Counted from the stretch's first letter, positions 6,697 to 16,813 are shown. The stretch: 64,000 bases of DNA from an uncultured Jannaschia sp. (GCF_947494025.1 NZ_CANLTQ010000003.1:1-64000), one strand, 5' to 3'. The notes: generated from the letters alone by a model not told the origin. Program-made: numbers and translations.

Positions 6697-9666
6697 TTAC
6701 TCCGTGCTCAGCGCTTCTTGAACGAGCGCGGCTTGTTGTGACTTGTGCTGGCTCGCCAGCCCGGTCGCGGGCGAGGCGGAGGATGTCCGCCCGGCATAGC
6801 GCGGGCGGATGTTGGCGGCTCCGATGCGGGTGAGGACCCATTCCAGGTTGGGCTCCACGAAGGTCCAGCCGCCCTGGTTCTTCGGCTCCTCCTGGCACCA
6901 GACGATCCGGGCCTGCTTGAAGCGCTGCAGCTCGTTCACCATGGACAGAGCGGGGAACGGGTAGAATTGCTCCAGCCGCAGGAGGTAGACGTCGCGCAAC
7001 CCCTCCGCGTCCCGCGCCTCCAGCAGGTCGTAGTAGACCTTGCCGGAGCAGACGACGACGCGCTTGATCCGGTCGTCGGGCAGGAGGTCGAGTTCGGAAT
7101 TGCCCTGCTGCGCATCGTCCCAGAGGACGCGATGGAAGCTGGAGCCGCTGGTGAACTCGGCCTTGCGGCTCACGGCGAGCTTGTGGCGCAGCAGCGATTT
7201 CGGCGTCATCAGGATGAGCGGCTTGCGGAAGTCGCGGTGCAGCTGCCGCCGCAGGATGTGGAAGTAGTTCGCCGGCGTGGTGCAGTTGGCGACGATCCAG
7301 TTGTCGGAGCCGCACATCTGCAGGAACCGCTCCAGCCGCGCGGAGGAATGTTCCGGCCCCTGTCCCTCGTAGCCATGCGGCAGGAGGCAGACGAGCCCGC
7401 TCATGCGGAGCCATTTCGACTCGCCGGAGGAGATGAACTGATCGAACATGATCTGCCCGCCATTGGCGAAGTCGCCGAACTGCGCCTCCCACATGGTGAG
7501 CGCGTTCGGCTCCGCGAGGCTGTAGCCGTATTCGAAGCCGAGCACGGCGTATTCCGACAGCGCCGAGTCGATGACCTCGTAATGCGACTGCCCTTCGCGG
7601 ATGTGGTTCAGCGGGTAGTACCGCTCCTCGGATTCCTGATCGACGAAGGCGGAGTGTCGCTGGGAAAAGGTGCCGCGGGTCGAATCCTGCCCCGACAGGC
7701 GGACGCGATAGCCCTCCGTCAGGAGCGACCCGAAGGCCAGGCTTTCGGCGGTCGCCCAGTCGAACCCTTCGCCGGACTCGAACATCCGCGCCTTGGCGTC
7801 GAGCAGGCGCCCGATGGTCTTGTGCAGCGCGAAGCCCTCCGGCGCCCTGGTCAATGCGCGGCCGGCCTCCTCGAACGTCTCGGGCGAGATCGCCGTCTCG
7901 CCGCGGACGTAGTCGTCCTCCTTGCGGCGGTCGAGATGCGACCACCGGCCGTCGAGCCAGTCGGCCTTGTTCGGGCGGTAGTCCTTGCCGGCCTCGAACT
8001 CGGCGGCCATCTTCTCCTGGAACGCGGCCTTCAGCCCCTCGATCTCGCCCTCGGGGACCAGCCCCTCCTTCGTGAGCCGCTCGGTGTAGAGCGACAGGGT
8101 CGTCTTCTGTTTCTTGATCGTCTTGTACATGAGGGGGTTCGTGAACATCGGCTCGTCCCCCTCGTTGTGGCCGAACCGGCGGTAGCAGAAGATGTCGATG
8201 ACGACATCCTTGCCGAACTTCTGACGGAACTCGATCGCGACCTTGGCGGCATGGACGACCGCCTCCGGATCGTCGCCGTTGACGTGGAAGATCGGTGCCT
8301 CGACAACCAAGGCGTTGTCGGTCGGGTAGGGCGAGGAGCGCGAGAAGTGCGGGGCCGTCGTGAAGCCGATCTGGTTGTTCACGACGATGTGGATCGTGCC
8401 GCCGGTCCGGTGCCCGCGCAGGCCGGACAGCGCGAAGCATTCCGCCACCACGCCCTGGCCCGCGAAAGCGGCGTCGCCATGCAGGAGCAGTCCCGCCGCC
8501 TTCTTGCGCTCCGTGTCGCCGAGTTGATCCTGCTTGGCGCGGACCTTGCCGAGAATGACCGGGTTCACCGCCTCGAGATGGGAGGGGTTGGCGGTCAGCG
8601 ACAGGTGGACGACGTTGCCGTCGAAGGTACGGTCGGAGCTGGCGCCGAGATGGTATTTCACGTCGCCCGAGCCGTCGACGTCCTCGGGCTTGAAGCTGCC
8701 GCCCTGGAACTCGTTGAAGATCGCCCGGTAAGGCTTCTCCATGACGTTGGCGAGCACCGAAAGGCGACCGCGATGCGGCATGCCGATCACGATGTCCTGC
8801 AATCCGAGCTGCCCGCCGCGCTTGATGATCTGTTCCATCGCCGGGATCAGGCTTTCGCCGCCGTCGAGGCCGAACCGCTTGGTGCCCATGTACTTGACGT
8901 GGAGGAACTTCTCGAAGCCCTCGGCCTCGACCAGCTTGTTGAGGATCGCGCGCCGGCCCTCGCGAGTGAAGGCGATCTCCTTGCCCAAGCCCTCGATCCG
9001 CTCCTTGAGCCAGGCTGATTGCTCCGGGTCGGAGATGTGCATGTACTGCAGCGCGAACGTTCCGCAATAGGTCCGTCGCAGGATCGAGACGATCTGTGTC
9101 AGCGTCGCGACCTCGAGCCCGAGGACGTTGTCGATGAAGATCGGCCGCTCGAGATCGGCTTCCGTGAAGCCGTAGGATTTCGGGTCGAGCTCGGGATGCG
9201 GGTCGCGCGTCCGCACGCCCAGCGGATCGAGATCGGCGGCGAGGTGGCCGCGGATGCGGTAGGCCCGGATCAGCATCAGCGCGCGGATCGAATCCAGCAC
9301 CGCGCGCCGCACCTGCGCGTCGGTGATCGTCGCCCCGGAGGACTCGGCCTTGGCCTTGATCTTGTCGCCCGCCGCGCGCGCCTCCTTCGGGTCGACGGGC
9401 GGCGCCGGCCATTCGCCGGTCAGCGCGGCGGTCAGCTCGTCGGAGGGCTGCGGCGGCCAGTCGGTCCGCGCCCAGGACGGTGCCGCCGCCTCGGCCTCCG
9501 CCGCGCCCGCGTCATCCTGCATCGTGTCGAAGAACTGACGCCACGCCGCGTCCACCGCGTCCGGGTCGGAGGCGTAGCGCGCGTACATCTGCTCCAGATA
9601 CGCGGCGTTGTGCCCCTGCATGAAGGAGGTGGAGCGGAAGACGTCGTTGGGGGACTGGTCGGTCAT
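6697..9666 (-). CDS. sucA: 2-oxoglutarate dehydrogenase E1 component
   Basis: A 989-residue thiamine-diphosphate enzyme that decarboxylates 2-oxoglutarate and succinylates the E2 lipoyl group. The N-terminus has the E2-binding signature (NAAYLEQMYARYASDPDAVDAAWRQFF). Later come IGMPHRGRLSVLANV, HLGASSDRTFDG, NPSHLEAVNPV, NNQIGFTT, and the ThDP-type block GDDPEAVVHAAKVAIEFRQ..DVVIDIFCYRRFGHNEGDEP. The C-terminal transketolase part (GGQIMFDQFISSGESKW, LLPHGYEGQGPEHSSARLERFLQ) is complete. Length is normal. AAGGTCC precedes the ATG. It is followed by odhB. Confidence 0.97.
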   Translation of the reverse strand: MTDQSPNDVFRSTSFMQGHNAAYLEQMYARYASDPDAVDAAWRQFFDTMQDDAGAAEAEAAAPSWARTDWPPQPSDELTAALTGEWPAPPVDPKEARAAGDKIKAKAESSGATITDAQVRRAVLDSIRALMLIRAYRIRGHLAADLDPLGVRTRDPHPELDPKSYGFTEADLERPIFIDNVLGLEVATLTQIVSILRRTYCGTFALQYMHISDPEQSAWLKERIEGLGKEIAFTREGRRAILNKLVEAEGFEKFLHVKYMGTKRFGLDGGESLIPAMEQIIKRGGQLGLQDIVIGMPHRGRLSVLANVMEKPYRAIFNEFQGGSFKPEDVDGSGDVKYHLGASSDRTFDGNVVHLSLTANPSHLEAVNPVILGKVRAKQDQLGDTERKKAAGLLLHGDAAFAGQGVVAECFALSGLRGHRTGGTIHIVVNNQIGFTTAPHFSRSSPYPTDNALVVEAPIFHVNGDDPEAVVHAAKVAIEFRQKFGKDVVIDIFCYRRFGHNEGDEPMFTNPLMYKTIKKQKTTLSLYTERLTKEGLVPEGEIEGLKAAFQEKMAAEFEAGKDYRPNKADWLDGRWSHLDRRKEDDYVRGETAISPETFEEAGRALTRAPEGFALHKTIGRLLDAKARMFESGEGFDWATAESLAFGSLLTEGYRVRLSGQDSTRGTFSQRHSAFVDQESEERYYPLNHIREGQSHYEVIDSALSEYAVLGFEYGYSLAEPNALTMWEAQFGDFANGGQIMFDQFISSGESKWLRMSGLVCLLPHGYEGQGPEHSSARLERFLQMCGSDNWIVANCTTPANYFHILRRQLHRDFRKPLILMTPKSLLRHKLAVSRKAEFTSGSSFHRVLWDDAQQGNSELDLLPDDRIKRVVVCSGKVYYDLLEARDAEGLRDVYLLRLEQFYPFPALSMVNELQRFKQARIVWCQEEPKNQGGWTFVEPNLEWVLTRIGAANIRPRYAGRTSSASPATGLASQHKSQQAALVQEALSTE

Positions 9667-9676
9667 GGCGGGACCT

Positions 9677-10990
9677 TCATGTTGGGCTGGGGGAGGCGGG
9701 CCTGCGGCGGGTCGGTCCTTCTGCGGGTACGACGCCTAGTCCGTCCGCAAGGTCTCCGGCAATGCGCGTCGCCACCGCCGCACGGGAATAATAGCGTCTC
9801 TGCAGCTTTTGCAGCATGGTACCCTTCGAAGTCGCGGCCGCGGCATCTTCCAGGTACATAACGCATCTGTCGGCGAATGCATCAGCATCGTCGATCGGTT
9901 CGATCTGGTTCGCGATCTCCTGGCCGAAACCGGATCCCGAGAGAAGGGTCGCGACGACCGGACGTGCGAACGCGCATGCCTCGATCAACTTGATCTGCGA
10001 TCCTGCTCCCTCACGAATAGGGCAGACGACCACGCGCGCGTTCGCATAGACATCGGACGGATTTTCGACCGTGCCGACAATCTCGACCCCGGGCGTGTTG
10101 CCGTGGCGCAACGCCAGACCGGACCAGTCGCCGAACCCTACGATCTGGAACACCGCCTCCGGAACAGCGGCACGTACCTTCGACCAGCAATTGTTCAGAA
10201 ACCAGAGCACCCCTTGGCGATTGGGCATGTGACCCGGCCCGCCAAAAAACAGGACGGTCCGCCCCTCGCCGGCCGGCCCGATATCCTCCAGGCCCTCCGA
10301 GGCAAAGGGCACATTCGGGACGACGGATTGTCTCAGGTTCGAAGCAGCGAACAGATCCTCCGCTTTCGCGACCCAGACGTGTCCCGCCCCGCGGAGGCGC
10401 TCCGTCATCAGGGACAGAACGCGCGGCGTCAGGAAACGAACGGCGACAGGGCCCGCGATACGACCGAGCCGCGAGCGAAGCTGGACGGCCATCTTCCGGT
10501 CATCGCGATCGTCGACATCGACGACGATCCGCCGACCGGCATCGCCTTCGTCGATCAGGCCGGAACGCGCGAATGTCAGAAAGTACCTGAACACAACGAG
10601 CGATTGGCCGCGGTCGCATGTCAACTCGTTCAAACGTGTCGTGAGCGCCGGGTCGGCTGCCATGTCGGCACGCGGCAGGACGACCCGCCTGATGATCTTC
10701 CACACCTTTCCGATCCGTCCACTCGCATGGATGTCAAAAGTCCTGACGGGGATGCCCACGACGCGTTCCGCACCAGGAAAGAACACCCCCGCCTTGGTGT
10801 CTTCCGGAACCCCGAGCAGGATGACCGTGACGGGATGGATGGACCGCAATGCATCGAAGAAGATCCGTGTGCGCTGCCCGCCCCCGGTCATCGGATGCAC
10901 GGCACCGTTCGGGACGACTAGAAATATGCCGGTCGTTCCCGCCGCCGTGCCGGTGGCTTCCGATGCTTCTGCTCGTCCCGTCCCCTCCAA
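9677..10990 (-). CDS. GT4-type glycosyltransferase inserted between sucD and sucA
   Basis: A 437-residue protein with a GT-B fold pattern. The N-terminal domain begins GIFLVVPNGAVHPMTGGGQRTR. The C-terminal nucleotide-sugar domain has FFGGPGHMPNRQGVLWFLNNCWSKV..., IVGFG, GVEIVGTVENPSDVYANARVVVCPIREGAGSQIKLIEACAFARPVVAT. The final part matches the acidic E..AFG-type GT4 donor site. The only start before the first beta strand is TTG at 10990, 4 nt after the sucD stop and with AAGGG upstream. It probably builds a surface polysaccharide; donor and acceptor cannot be told. Expression should be tied to the TCA operon. Confidence 0.85.
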   Translation of the reverse strand: MEGTGRAEASEATGTAAGTTGIFLVVPNGAVHPMTGGGQRTRIFFDALRSIHPVTVILLGVPEDTKAGVFFPGAERVVGIPVRTFDIHASGRIGKVWKIIRRVVLPRADMAADPALTTRLNELTCDRGQSLVVFRYFLTFARSGLIDEGDAGRRIVVDVDDRDDRKMAVQLRSRLGRIAGPVAVRFLTPRVLSLMTERLRGAGHVWVAKAEDLFAASNLRQSVVPNVPFASEGLEDIGPAGEGRTVLFFGGPGHMPNRQGVLWFLNNCWSKVRAAVPEAVFQIVGFGDWSGLALRHGNTPGVEIVGTVENPSDVYANARVVVCPIREGAGSQIKLIEACAFARPVVATLLSGSGFGQEIANQIEPIDDADAFADRCVMYLEDAAAATSKGTMLQKLQRRYYSRAAVATRIAGDLADGLGVVPAEGPTRRRPASPSPT

Positions 10991-10994
10991 CGAT

Positions 10995-11882
10995 CTAGCC
11001 CTTGTCGATCGCTTCCTTCACCGCTTCACCAAGCGTCGCCGGGCTGTCCGCGACGACGATGCCGGCGGAGCGCATGGCCTCGATCTTGGATTCGGCATCG
11101 CCCTTGCCGCCGGCCACGATCGCGCCGGCATGACCCATGCGGCGGCCCGGAGGGGCGGTGCGGCCGGCGATGAAGCCGGCAGTCGGCTTCCAGCGGCCGG
11201 CCTTCCTTTCGGAGGCGAGGAACGCGGCGGCGTCCTCCTCGGCGGTGCCGCCGATCTCGCCGATCATGATGATCGAGGTCGTCTCCGGGTCGGCGAGGAA
11301 CATCTCGAGCACGTCGATATGCTCCGTGCCCTTGATCGGATCCCCGCCGATGCCCACGGCGGTCGACTGGCCCAGCCCCATATCCGTGGTCTGCTTCACC
11401 GCCTCGTAGGTCAGCGTCCCGGAGCGGGACACGACGCCGACGGAGCCGCGCCGGTGGATGTGGCCGGGCATGATGCCGATCTTGCAGGCCCCGGGCGTGA
11501 TGACGCCGGGGCAGTTCGGCCCGATCAGACGGGTCCTGGAGCCGTCGAGCGCGCGCTTCACCTTCATCATGTCGAGGACCGGGATGCCTTCGGTGATGCA
11601 CACGACGAGGGGGATCTCCGCGTCGATCGCCTCGAGGATCGAGTCCGCGGCGAAGGGGGGCGGAACGTAGATGACGGACGCGTTCGCCCCTGTTTCGGCC
11701 ACGGCCTCGTGGCAGCTGTCGAAGACCGGCAGGTCGAGATGCGTTTGCCCGCCCTTGCCGGGCGTGACGCCGCCGACCATCCGCGTGCCGTAGGCGATCG
11801 CCTGTTCCGTGTGGAAGGTTCCCTGCGAGCCGGTCAGACCCTGGCAGATGACCTTGGTGTTCTCGTCGATAAGTATGGCCAT
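10995..11882 (-). CDS. sucD: Succinyl-CoA ligase, ADP-forming, alpha subunit
   Basis: A 295-residue subunit that binds CoA and carries the phosphohistidine of substrate-level phosphorylation. It has the N-terminal CoA-binding pattern [23 protein letters not shown], the conserved GPNCPGVI, and the active-site block [22 protein letters not shown] with the phosphorylated His near residue 251. The length is typical. AGGAGG precedes the ATG. It works with SucC, but here sucC and sucD are not adjacent: three unrelated genes lie between them. Confidence 0.97.
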   Translation of the reverse strand: MAILIDENTKVICQGLTGSQGTFHTEQAIAYGTRMVGGVTPGKGGQTHLDLPVFDSCHEAVAETGANASVIYVPPPFAADSILEAIDAEIPLVVCITEGIPVLDMMKVKRALDGSRTRLIGPNCPGVITPGACKIGIMPGHIHRRGSVGVVSRSGTLTYEAVKQTTDMGLGQSTAVGIGGDPIKGTEHIDVLEMFLADPETTSIIMIGEIGGTAEEDAAAFLASERKAGRWKPTAGFIAGRTAPPGRRMGHAGAIVAGGKGDAESKIEAMRSAGIVVADSPATLGEAVKEAIDKG

Positions 11883-12203
11883 CCGGGCCTCCTGGGATGT
11901 GTCTTTCGGTTACTGCACCGGGCGCGCGCGCTCACGCCCCGGGGTGATGTCTTTCGGACAGGACGCGCCCGCGATCCCCCGCCGGGCGAGGGACTGCAAC
12001 GGCGAAGCCGTGGGAGCCGTCCGTCGCATGAGGGACCGGACATCGCCTCGACCCCGGGAGGTGCCCCGATCCGTTTGCCGGCAGGTCGGGGCGCGTGGCC
12101 CCGGAACGTCCGCCTGTCTGATCGGCCATTGCGGCCTCCTGCCATCCATCGTTCCGGTTTCGTGGCCGTTCGGTCCCGTGTCTCGACCCTCCGCGCGGCA
12201 GAC
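11883..12203. other. Intergenic stretch between sucD and the sulfotransferase-like gene
   Basis: About 320 bp. It carries GC-rich local palindromes (around 11925-11945 and 12085-12105) but no domain-bearing frame; open frames here are Arg/Pro-rich and look like chance. It ends upstream of sucD in a clear AGGAGG. It may contain a separate promoter for sucD or decayed sequence; nothing specific can be claimed. Confidence 0.35.
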
Positions 12204-13262
12204 TCAAGCGTTTTGGGCTTCCGGGAGGGATTCCTCGCTTTGAAGCGACAGCATCACGTCGAGCGCGACGGTGGCGACGTCTTCCGCCCGCAGGGACGGG
12301 CCGTTCGCGTCCGGGGCAGGTTTCGGGGGAAACAGCTCGGCGCGCTCCGGAAAGAACCGCTCCCGCAGCTTCTCGTTGCTCGCCGCGTTCACCTCGCGGA
12401 CATGCGCGACCTGTTCCGCATCGAGCCTGATCTTGGGCAGCTTCAGCGTTTGCTGCAGCAGCACGCGCCGGATCGCGACCTTCTGCGGATTGACCTTCCG
12501 GCCGTCGTCCACCGTGTGTTCGATCCGGGTGTTCACCACGCGCAGGAATTCCGCTCCGGCCGCCGTGAGGGATTCGTTCTGGCGTGGCGGAACCGCGAGG
12601 CCCTCGGCGGTGGTTCCGATGCGGTCCGAGAAATCCTCCAGAAGATCGCCGCCGATCAGGAAGTCCGGCTCCATCAGGCGGGCGTCCACGCGATCGTCCC
12701 CGACGACGTTGCCCCAGATGGCGGCCTTCCGGAACCAGTTCTGCTTGGCGTTGGCCTCGATCATCTCCGGCAGGGTCTGCTTGATGCCGCGCTTGATGCG
12801 CTCCGAATAGGAGCTCGCCAGCCAGTCCTCCTGCCTGCGGAAATAGACGACGTACCGGATGTCGTCGAAATAACGGCCGAGCCAGCTTTCCAGCGCGCGG
12901 ACGCCGTCCGGCGTCCGCGTGTTGGCCCCGAGATATTCGGACGAGACGACGAAGGTCTCCTCCTGACGCCGGCCGACCAGATTGCCGAAATAGTCCGAGA
13001 ACTTTCGTGCGAAGCGGCGCTGATCCTCCAGGGAGAAGATTTTGTGCGTCCGGCGGATCGTCGGGTTCTCGACCAGCTTTCCGAGCAGGTCGCTCTGGCT
13101 TATCCGGATCCCCTGATGCGCGATCGTGGTCGGATAGCCCGGCATGCTCGCGTTGTCGTACGCGATCCCCCGCTCCGCCAGCGCGCCGGCATTCTCGTTC
13201 AGCCAATTCTGAATGGTCGTGGAGCCGCATTTCGGCATTCCGATATGGACGATGGCTTTCAT
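12204..13262 (-). CDS. Sulfotransferase-like protein
   Basis: A 352-residue protein starting MKAIVHIGMPKCGSTTIQNWL. That segment is a 5'-phosphosulfate-binding-type P-loop (GxPKCGSTT) as in bacterial sulfotransferase-like families of Rhodobacteraceae. A downstream segment (RYVVYFRRQEDWLASSYSERIKRGI) matches the second PAPS-contact strand and helix (RxxxD...S.Y). The acceptor is unknown; a cell-surface glycan is likely from the other carbohydrate genes in this block. It overlaps the upstream lipoprotein gene by 4 nt (ATGA). Confidence 0.75.
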   Translation of the reverse strand: MKAIVHIGMPKCGSTTIQNWLNENAGALAERGIAYDNASMPGYPTTIAHQGIRISQSDLLGKLVENPTIRRTHKIFSLEDQRRFARKFSDYFGNLVGRRQEETFVVSSEYLGANTRTPDGVRALESWLGRYFDDIRYVVYFRRQEDWLASSYSERIKRGIKQTLPEMIEANAKQNWFRKAAIWGNVVGDDRVDARLMEPDFLIGGDLLEDFSDRIGTTAEGLAVPPRQNESLTAAGAEFLRVVNTRIEHTVDDGRKVNPQKVAIRRVLLQQTLKLPKIRLDAEQVAHVREVNAASNEKLRERFFPERAELFPPKPAPDANGPSLRAEDVATVALDVMLSLQSEESLPEAQNA

Positions 13263-13870
13263 TGTGGGATTTCCGCTTTCTGGCTTTGGCCATGCACGAT
13301 CAGGATCACCGGATGATCGAACGCGGCGCCTTCGCCTGTTTCCGGGTTCAGGAACGTCGTGCGCGCCTGTGGAAGGGTCACCGACAGCCTGTCGAAGAAG
13401 AATCCGACCCCGCCGGACCGGTTGCGCCCCGCGCCCCGCGGCGCCGCGAGGATGTCGCTGCCGTCGACCAGACGCGGGGCGAGGATCTCCCCGGCCAGCC
13501 GGTTGGCGCGCTCGATCCCCACCGCGGGCGAGCCGACGGAGCAGCCGCTGCCGCGGACGACCTGCGGCGTGCCGGTCTCGTCGGTATAGGTCTGGTCCGG
13601 CGCGGGTCCGATCCGCACGTAGGTCAGGGTGCCCGGATTGGCGTAGATCGTGGAGGCGCCGTCGCGCTCCCGGATGGGGAAGTTCAGGCGCTGCGCCGCG
13701 CGGTCCTGCGCGGATTGCGAGCTGTTGTTGAGGCAGACCGCCTCCGTCGCGAACCGCATCCGCTGCGCCGCGATGTCGCTGACGCCCCGTTCGAACCCGT
13801 TGGTGGTCGAGACGCAGCCCGCGAGAGCGAGGAGGAGGAGGAGCGCGAAGGGGAGGGAGACGCGCCTCAT
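13259..13870 (-). CDS. Lipoprotein of unknown function
   Basis: A 203-residue protein with a lipoprotein signal (MRRVSLPFALLLLLALAGC), lipobox LAGC with Cys19-20. The mature part has no family I recognise; it contains Cys residues at VCLNNSS and GSGCSVGSP that could pair. The ATG at 13870 is chosen because it starts the signal peptide; the upstream ATG in the same frame adds a non-signal extension. It overlaps the sulfotransferase-like gene, so the two probably act together or are at least co-translated. Confidence 0.75.
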   Translation of the reverse strand: MRRVSLPFALLLLLALAGCVSTTNGFERGVSDIAAQRMRFATEAVCLNNSSQSAQDRAAQRLNFPIRERDGASTIYANPGTLTYVRIGPAPDQTYTDETGTPQVVRGSGCSVGSPAVGIERANRLAGEILAPRLVDGSDILAAPRGAGRNRSGGVGFFFDRLSVTLPQARTTFLNPETGEGAAFDHPVILIVHGQSQKAEIPQ

Positions 13871-13931
13871 GAGCCGACTCCCCGGATCATCGTCGCCAGG
13901 GTGAGCGGCGACGGAGGACAGCGGCGCAGCC

Positions 13932-14606
13932 TCACTGGCCCTGCGCTCCGATCGCACGGCCGCGCAGGCCCGGCAGACGGATGTCGTCGCCGACGAGCAG
14001 GGTCACGGGGCCCCCGCGGAAGCGCCCGCGCCAGACCTCGCGTCCGTTCCCCGACAGGTCGGACGCCGGTTCGGCTTCGGCGACCTCGAGCCAGGGGCCG
14101 ATCAGGCCGCGCGCCTCCGCCTCGGTCATGTTCCGCACGGCGACGAAGCAGGTCAGTGACCGCGTCCCCGTGTTGACGGCGACCAACAGGTCGAAGCGGT
14201 CCGGGGTGTGGAAATGAAATCGCCCGTCATTGCCGATCGACGGAAGCCCGGCCGCCTCGAGGGCGTCGCGCGTCGCCTGCGTGTCGGGCATGTGCCGCGC
14301 GCAGGCATCACGCGCCTCCGCCGCGAGGGACAGCGCGACGCTCCGATCGAAGCCGGGCGCGCCTGGGGGCGCGCCGCCGGCCGGCCCGGAAACGGATTGG
14401 CGCCCCGCGAGCAGGCCGGCCCCGGCCGCACCGAGCAGCAATGTCCGAAAACGACGAAACGGGCGGCGGGGCGCGCGGCCCGTCGGCTCCCGGGACACGA
14501 GGGCCGACCGGGATCGGCCTTCGGTCGCCCGCGCCGTCCGCGTTCGCGCCTCCGACCGGTCCACCGGACCGACGGGCCCGCGACGATGTCGCGGACCGGC
14601 GCTCAC
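13932..14606 (-). CDS. Hypothetical envelope protein directly after sucC
   Basis: A 224-residue frame from a GTG that overlaps the sucC stop as GTGA. The first ~50 residues are Arg-rich. A hydrophobic stretch ([15 protein letters not shown]) follows, then a domain with [24 protein letters not shown] and [22 protein letters not shown]. Two Cys could form a disulfide in an exported domain. The true start is uncertain: TTG at the hydrophobic stretch would give a cleaner signal anchor. Family not recognised. It lies between sucC and the lipoprotein gene. Confidence 0.55.
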   Translation of the reverse strand: MSAGPRHRRGPVGPVDRSEARTRTARATEGRSRSALVSREPTGRAPRRPFRRFRTLLLGAAGAGLLAGRQSVSGPAGGAPPGAPGFDRSVALSLAAEARDACARHMPDTQATRDALEAAGLPSIGNDGRFHFHTPDRFDLLVAVNTGTRSLTCFVAVRNMTEAEARGLIGPWLEVAEAEPASDLSGNGREVWRGRFRGGPVTLLVGDDIRLPGLRGRAIGAQGQ

Positions 14607-15796
14607 CCCTTAACCGCCTTCACGATCTTCTGGGCGCCGTCCTTCAGATCGTCCGCGGCGATCACGTCGAGCCCGGACTGGTTGATGATCTCCTTGCCCT
14701 TCTCGACATTCGTGCCCTCGAGCCGGACCACGAGCGGAACCTTCAGGCCGACCTCCTTCACCGCGGCGATCACGCCCTCGGCGATGACGTCGCAGCGCAT
14801 GATGCCGCCGAAGATGTTGACGAGGATCCCCTTCACGTTCGGGTCCGAGGTGATGATCTTGAACGCCTCGGTCACCTTTTCCTTCGTGGCGCCGCCGCCC
14901 ACGTCGAGGAAGTTCGCGGGCTCCGCGCCGTAGAGCTTGATGATGTCCATCGTCGCCATGGCGAGGCCGGCGCCGTTGACCATGCAGCCGATCTCGCCGT
15001 CGAGCGCGATGTAGTTCAGGTCGTACTTGGAGGCGGCGAGTTCCTTGGAATCCTCTTCCGTCTCGTCGCGCAGCTCGGCGATGTCCTTGTGGCGGTAGAT
15101 CGCGTTGCCGTCGAAGCCGACCTTCGCGTCGAGCACCTTCAGGTCGCCGGTATCGGTCACGATGAGCGGGTTGATCTCCAGCATCTCCATGTCCTTCTCG
15201 ACGAAGGCCTTGTAGAGGATGCCCATCAGGCTGACGCATTGCTTGACCTGCGCGCCCTCGAGTCCGAGCGCGAAGGCCACGCGGCGGCCGTGCCAGGGCT
15301 GGTAGCCCGTGGCCGGATCGACGCCGAAGCTCACGATGCGCTCGGGGGTGGAGGCGGCGACCTCCTCGATGTCCATCCCGCCCTCGGTCGAGCAGACGAA
15401 GCCGATGCGGCTGGTCTGGCGATCGACCAGCAGCGCGAGGTAGAGCTCGCGCGCGATGTCGGAGCCGTCCTCGATATAGATGCGGTTGACCTGCTTGCCG
15501 GCCGGTCCGGTCTGATGCGTCACGAGCGTCCGGCCGAGCATGCGCCGTGCTTCCTCGGCCGCGTCCTCGACCGATTTCGTGAGCCGGACGCCGCCCTTCT
15601 CACCGGCATCGGCCTCCTTGAAGGAGCCCTTGCCGCGTCCGCCCGCGTGGATCTGCGCCTTCACGACCCAGAGCGGGCCGTCGAGCCGGTTCGCCGCGTC
15701 CTTCGCATCTGCGGCACGCGTCACCGCCACGCCATCGCTGACCGGAGCGCCGTAATCCCGCAGGAGGGCCTTGGCCTGATATTCGTGGATGTTCAT
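14603..15796 (-). CDS. sucC: Succinyl-CoA ligase, ADP-forming, beta subunit
   Basis: A 397-residue ATP-grasp protein beginning [19 protein letters not shown]. It has the nucleotide-binding [12 protein letters not shown] segment, the [21 protein letters not shown] motif, and the C-terminal ligase domain with [13 protein letters not shown]...[15 protein letters not shown] and [13 protein letters not shown]. Length is normal. The ATG at 15796 has GGAGA upstream and matches the invariant MNIHEYQAK start; the longer frame to 15925 is not used. Confidence 0.97.
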   Translation of the reverse strand: MNIHEYQAKALLRDYGAPVSDGVAVTRAADAKDAANRLDGPLWVVKAQIHAGGRGKGSFKEADAGEKGGVRLTKSVEDAAEEARRMLGRTLVTHQTGPAGKQVNRIYIEDGSDIARELYLALLVDRQTSRIGFVCSTEGGMDIEEVAASTPERIVSFGVDPATGYQPWHGRRVAFALGLEGAQVKQCVSLMGILYKAFVEKDMEMLEINPLIVTDTGDLKVLDAKVGFDGNAIYRHKDIAELRDETEEDSKELAASKYDLNYIALDGEIGCMVNGAGLAMATMDIIKLYGAEPANFLDVGGGATKEKVTEAFKIITSDPNVKGILVNIFGGIMRCDVIAEGVIAAVKEVGLKVPLVVRLEGTNVEKGKEIINQSGLDVIAADDLKDGAQKIVKAVKG

Positions 15797-15946
15797 AAAA
15801 GTCTCCGTCGAGGATCGCACGCTGCAGCCCAGCCGGCCGGGCTCGATGACGTGCCTATCGGGAACGCGCCGGAAACGGAAGCAGCGACGCTCGTGTTGCG
15901 ATCGTCGGGGCCCAATCGACGGCATGCCACGCGCATTTGATGCGTC

Positions 15947-16813
15947 CTACGAACGCGCCGGCCCGAGTTCCTTCTTGAGCCTCGTGATTTCCGACATGAT
16001 CTGTGCCTGACGTTTCCGGAGGACCGACGTATCGCTCAGGTGAAACGCGTTTGCGGCAGAGGCTGCCCGAACCTTCGCGATCGCCTGCCCGGTCGTCGGT
16101 GAAGGCCCGATCCGCATCCGGATGGGATATGGAAGAAGGTTCAGCGGACGACTCGGCGGCACGACAGATGCCGGGAGCTCCAGGCTGAAGGCCCAGTCCC
16201 GCCATTTGAAACCGGCAGTCCTTCCCTCATGACGGTCCGAGTTGAGGCGAATGCCCACCCAGGGAATACGAAACGCATCGGCCAGGATCGCGCCGTGCAT
16301 GGCTTCGCTCACGACCCTGCGGCATCGACTTAGACGAGACAGGAACTCATCCGGCGAAAATGTGGGATCGAGCTCGACCATGCCCAGCTCCTCGCAGATG
16401 GCCTTCGCCTGGCTCCGGGGCGATTTGAAGTACCGAACGAACCCCGTCTCGGTTCCTCCGGTAAATCCGTTCCTGTGGCGCCCTTCCTCGAACCGCAGGG
16501 GCGCAAGAATAGCCGGGTCGCTTATGTAGGGAACGCCTCCGCAGGCTTTCGCGGAGAGCGGGCCGCGAACAAACCGGAAATCCCACGAACCCTTGGCAAG
16601 GTCGGGAACGCGTCCGGGCCGGCGCACTCCGGCGCCGAACACGATCCGTTTGGCATACCGGGCGACATAGACATCCGAAAGAATGGAACCGATCCCGACA
16701 AACCCCGTGTCGCTGGACGACTCGAACTCGTAATCGAGCATCGAAGGCCAGATCCAGGGATTCAGATCGTCCCCTATATTCCCCTCCTTGTCCCGGTACC
16801 AAACAAGCTGCAC
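15947..16813 (-). CDS. Polysaccharide pyruvyl transferase family protein
   Basis: A 288-residue protein with the family's two hallmarks. Near the N-terminus is the GNIGDDLNPW glycine-rich motif, followed by GIGSIL. In the second half is SRLSRCRRVVSEAMHGAILADAFRIPWVGI, the CSP/CPS-type SxxxHG active-site block. Such enzymes move pyruvyl groups from PEP onto sugars of exopolysaccharides, or act as related glycosyltransferases. The start is GTG at 16813 with GGAGG 8 nt upstream. It lies between mdh and sucC, another surface-glycan gene in the TCA block. The C-terminus ends in a short coiled helix. Confidence 0.82.
   Translation of the reverse strand: MQLVWYRDKEGNIGDDLNPWIWPSMLDYEFESSSDTGFVGIGSILSDVYVARYAKRIVFGAGVRRPGRVPDLAKGSWDFRFVRGPLSAKACGGVPYISDPAILAPLRFEEGRHRNGFTGGTETGFVRYFKSPRSQAKAICEELGMVELDPTFSPDEFLSRLSRCRRVVSEAMHGAILADAFRIPWVGIRLNSDRHEGRTAGFKWRDWAFSLELPASVVPPSRPLNLLPYPIRMRIGPSPTTGQAIAKVRAASAANAFHLSDTSVLRKRQAQIMSEITRLKKELGPARS

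Noticed and set aside
6362-9412. 1016-codon minus-strand frame through sucA
   Set aside because: Out-of-phase shadow of sucA/odhB with no domain sense.
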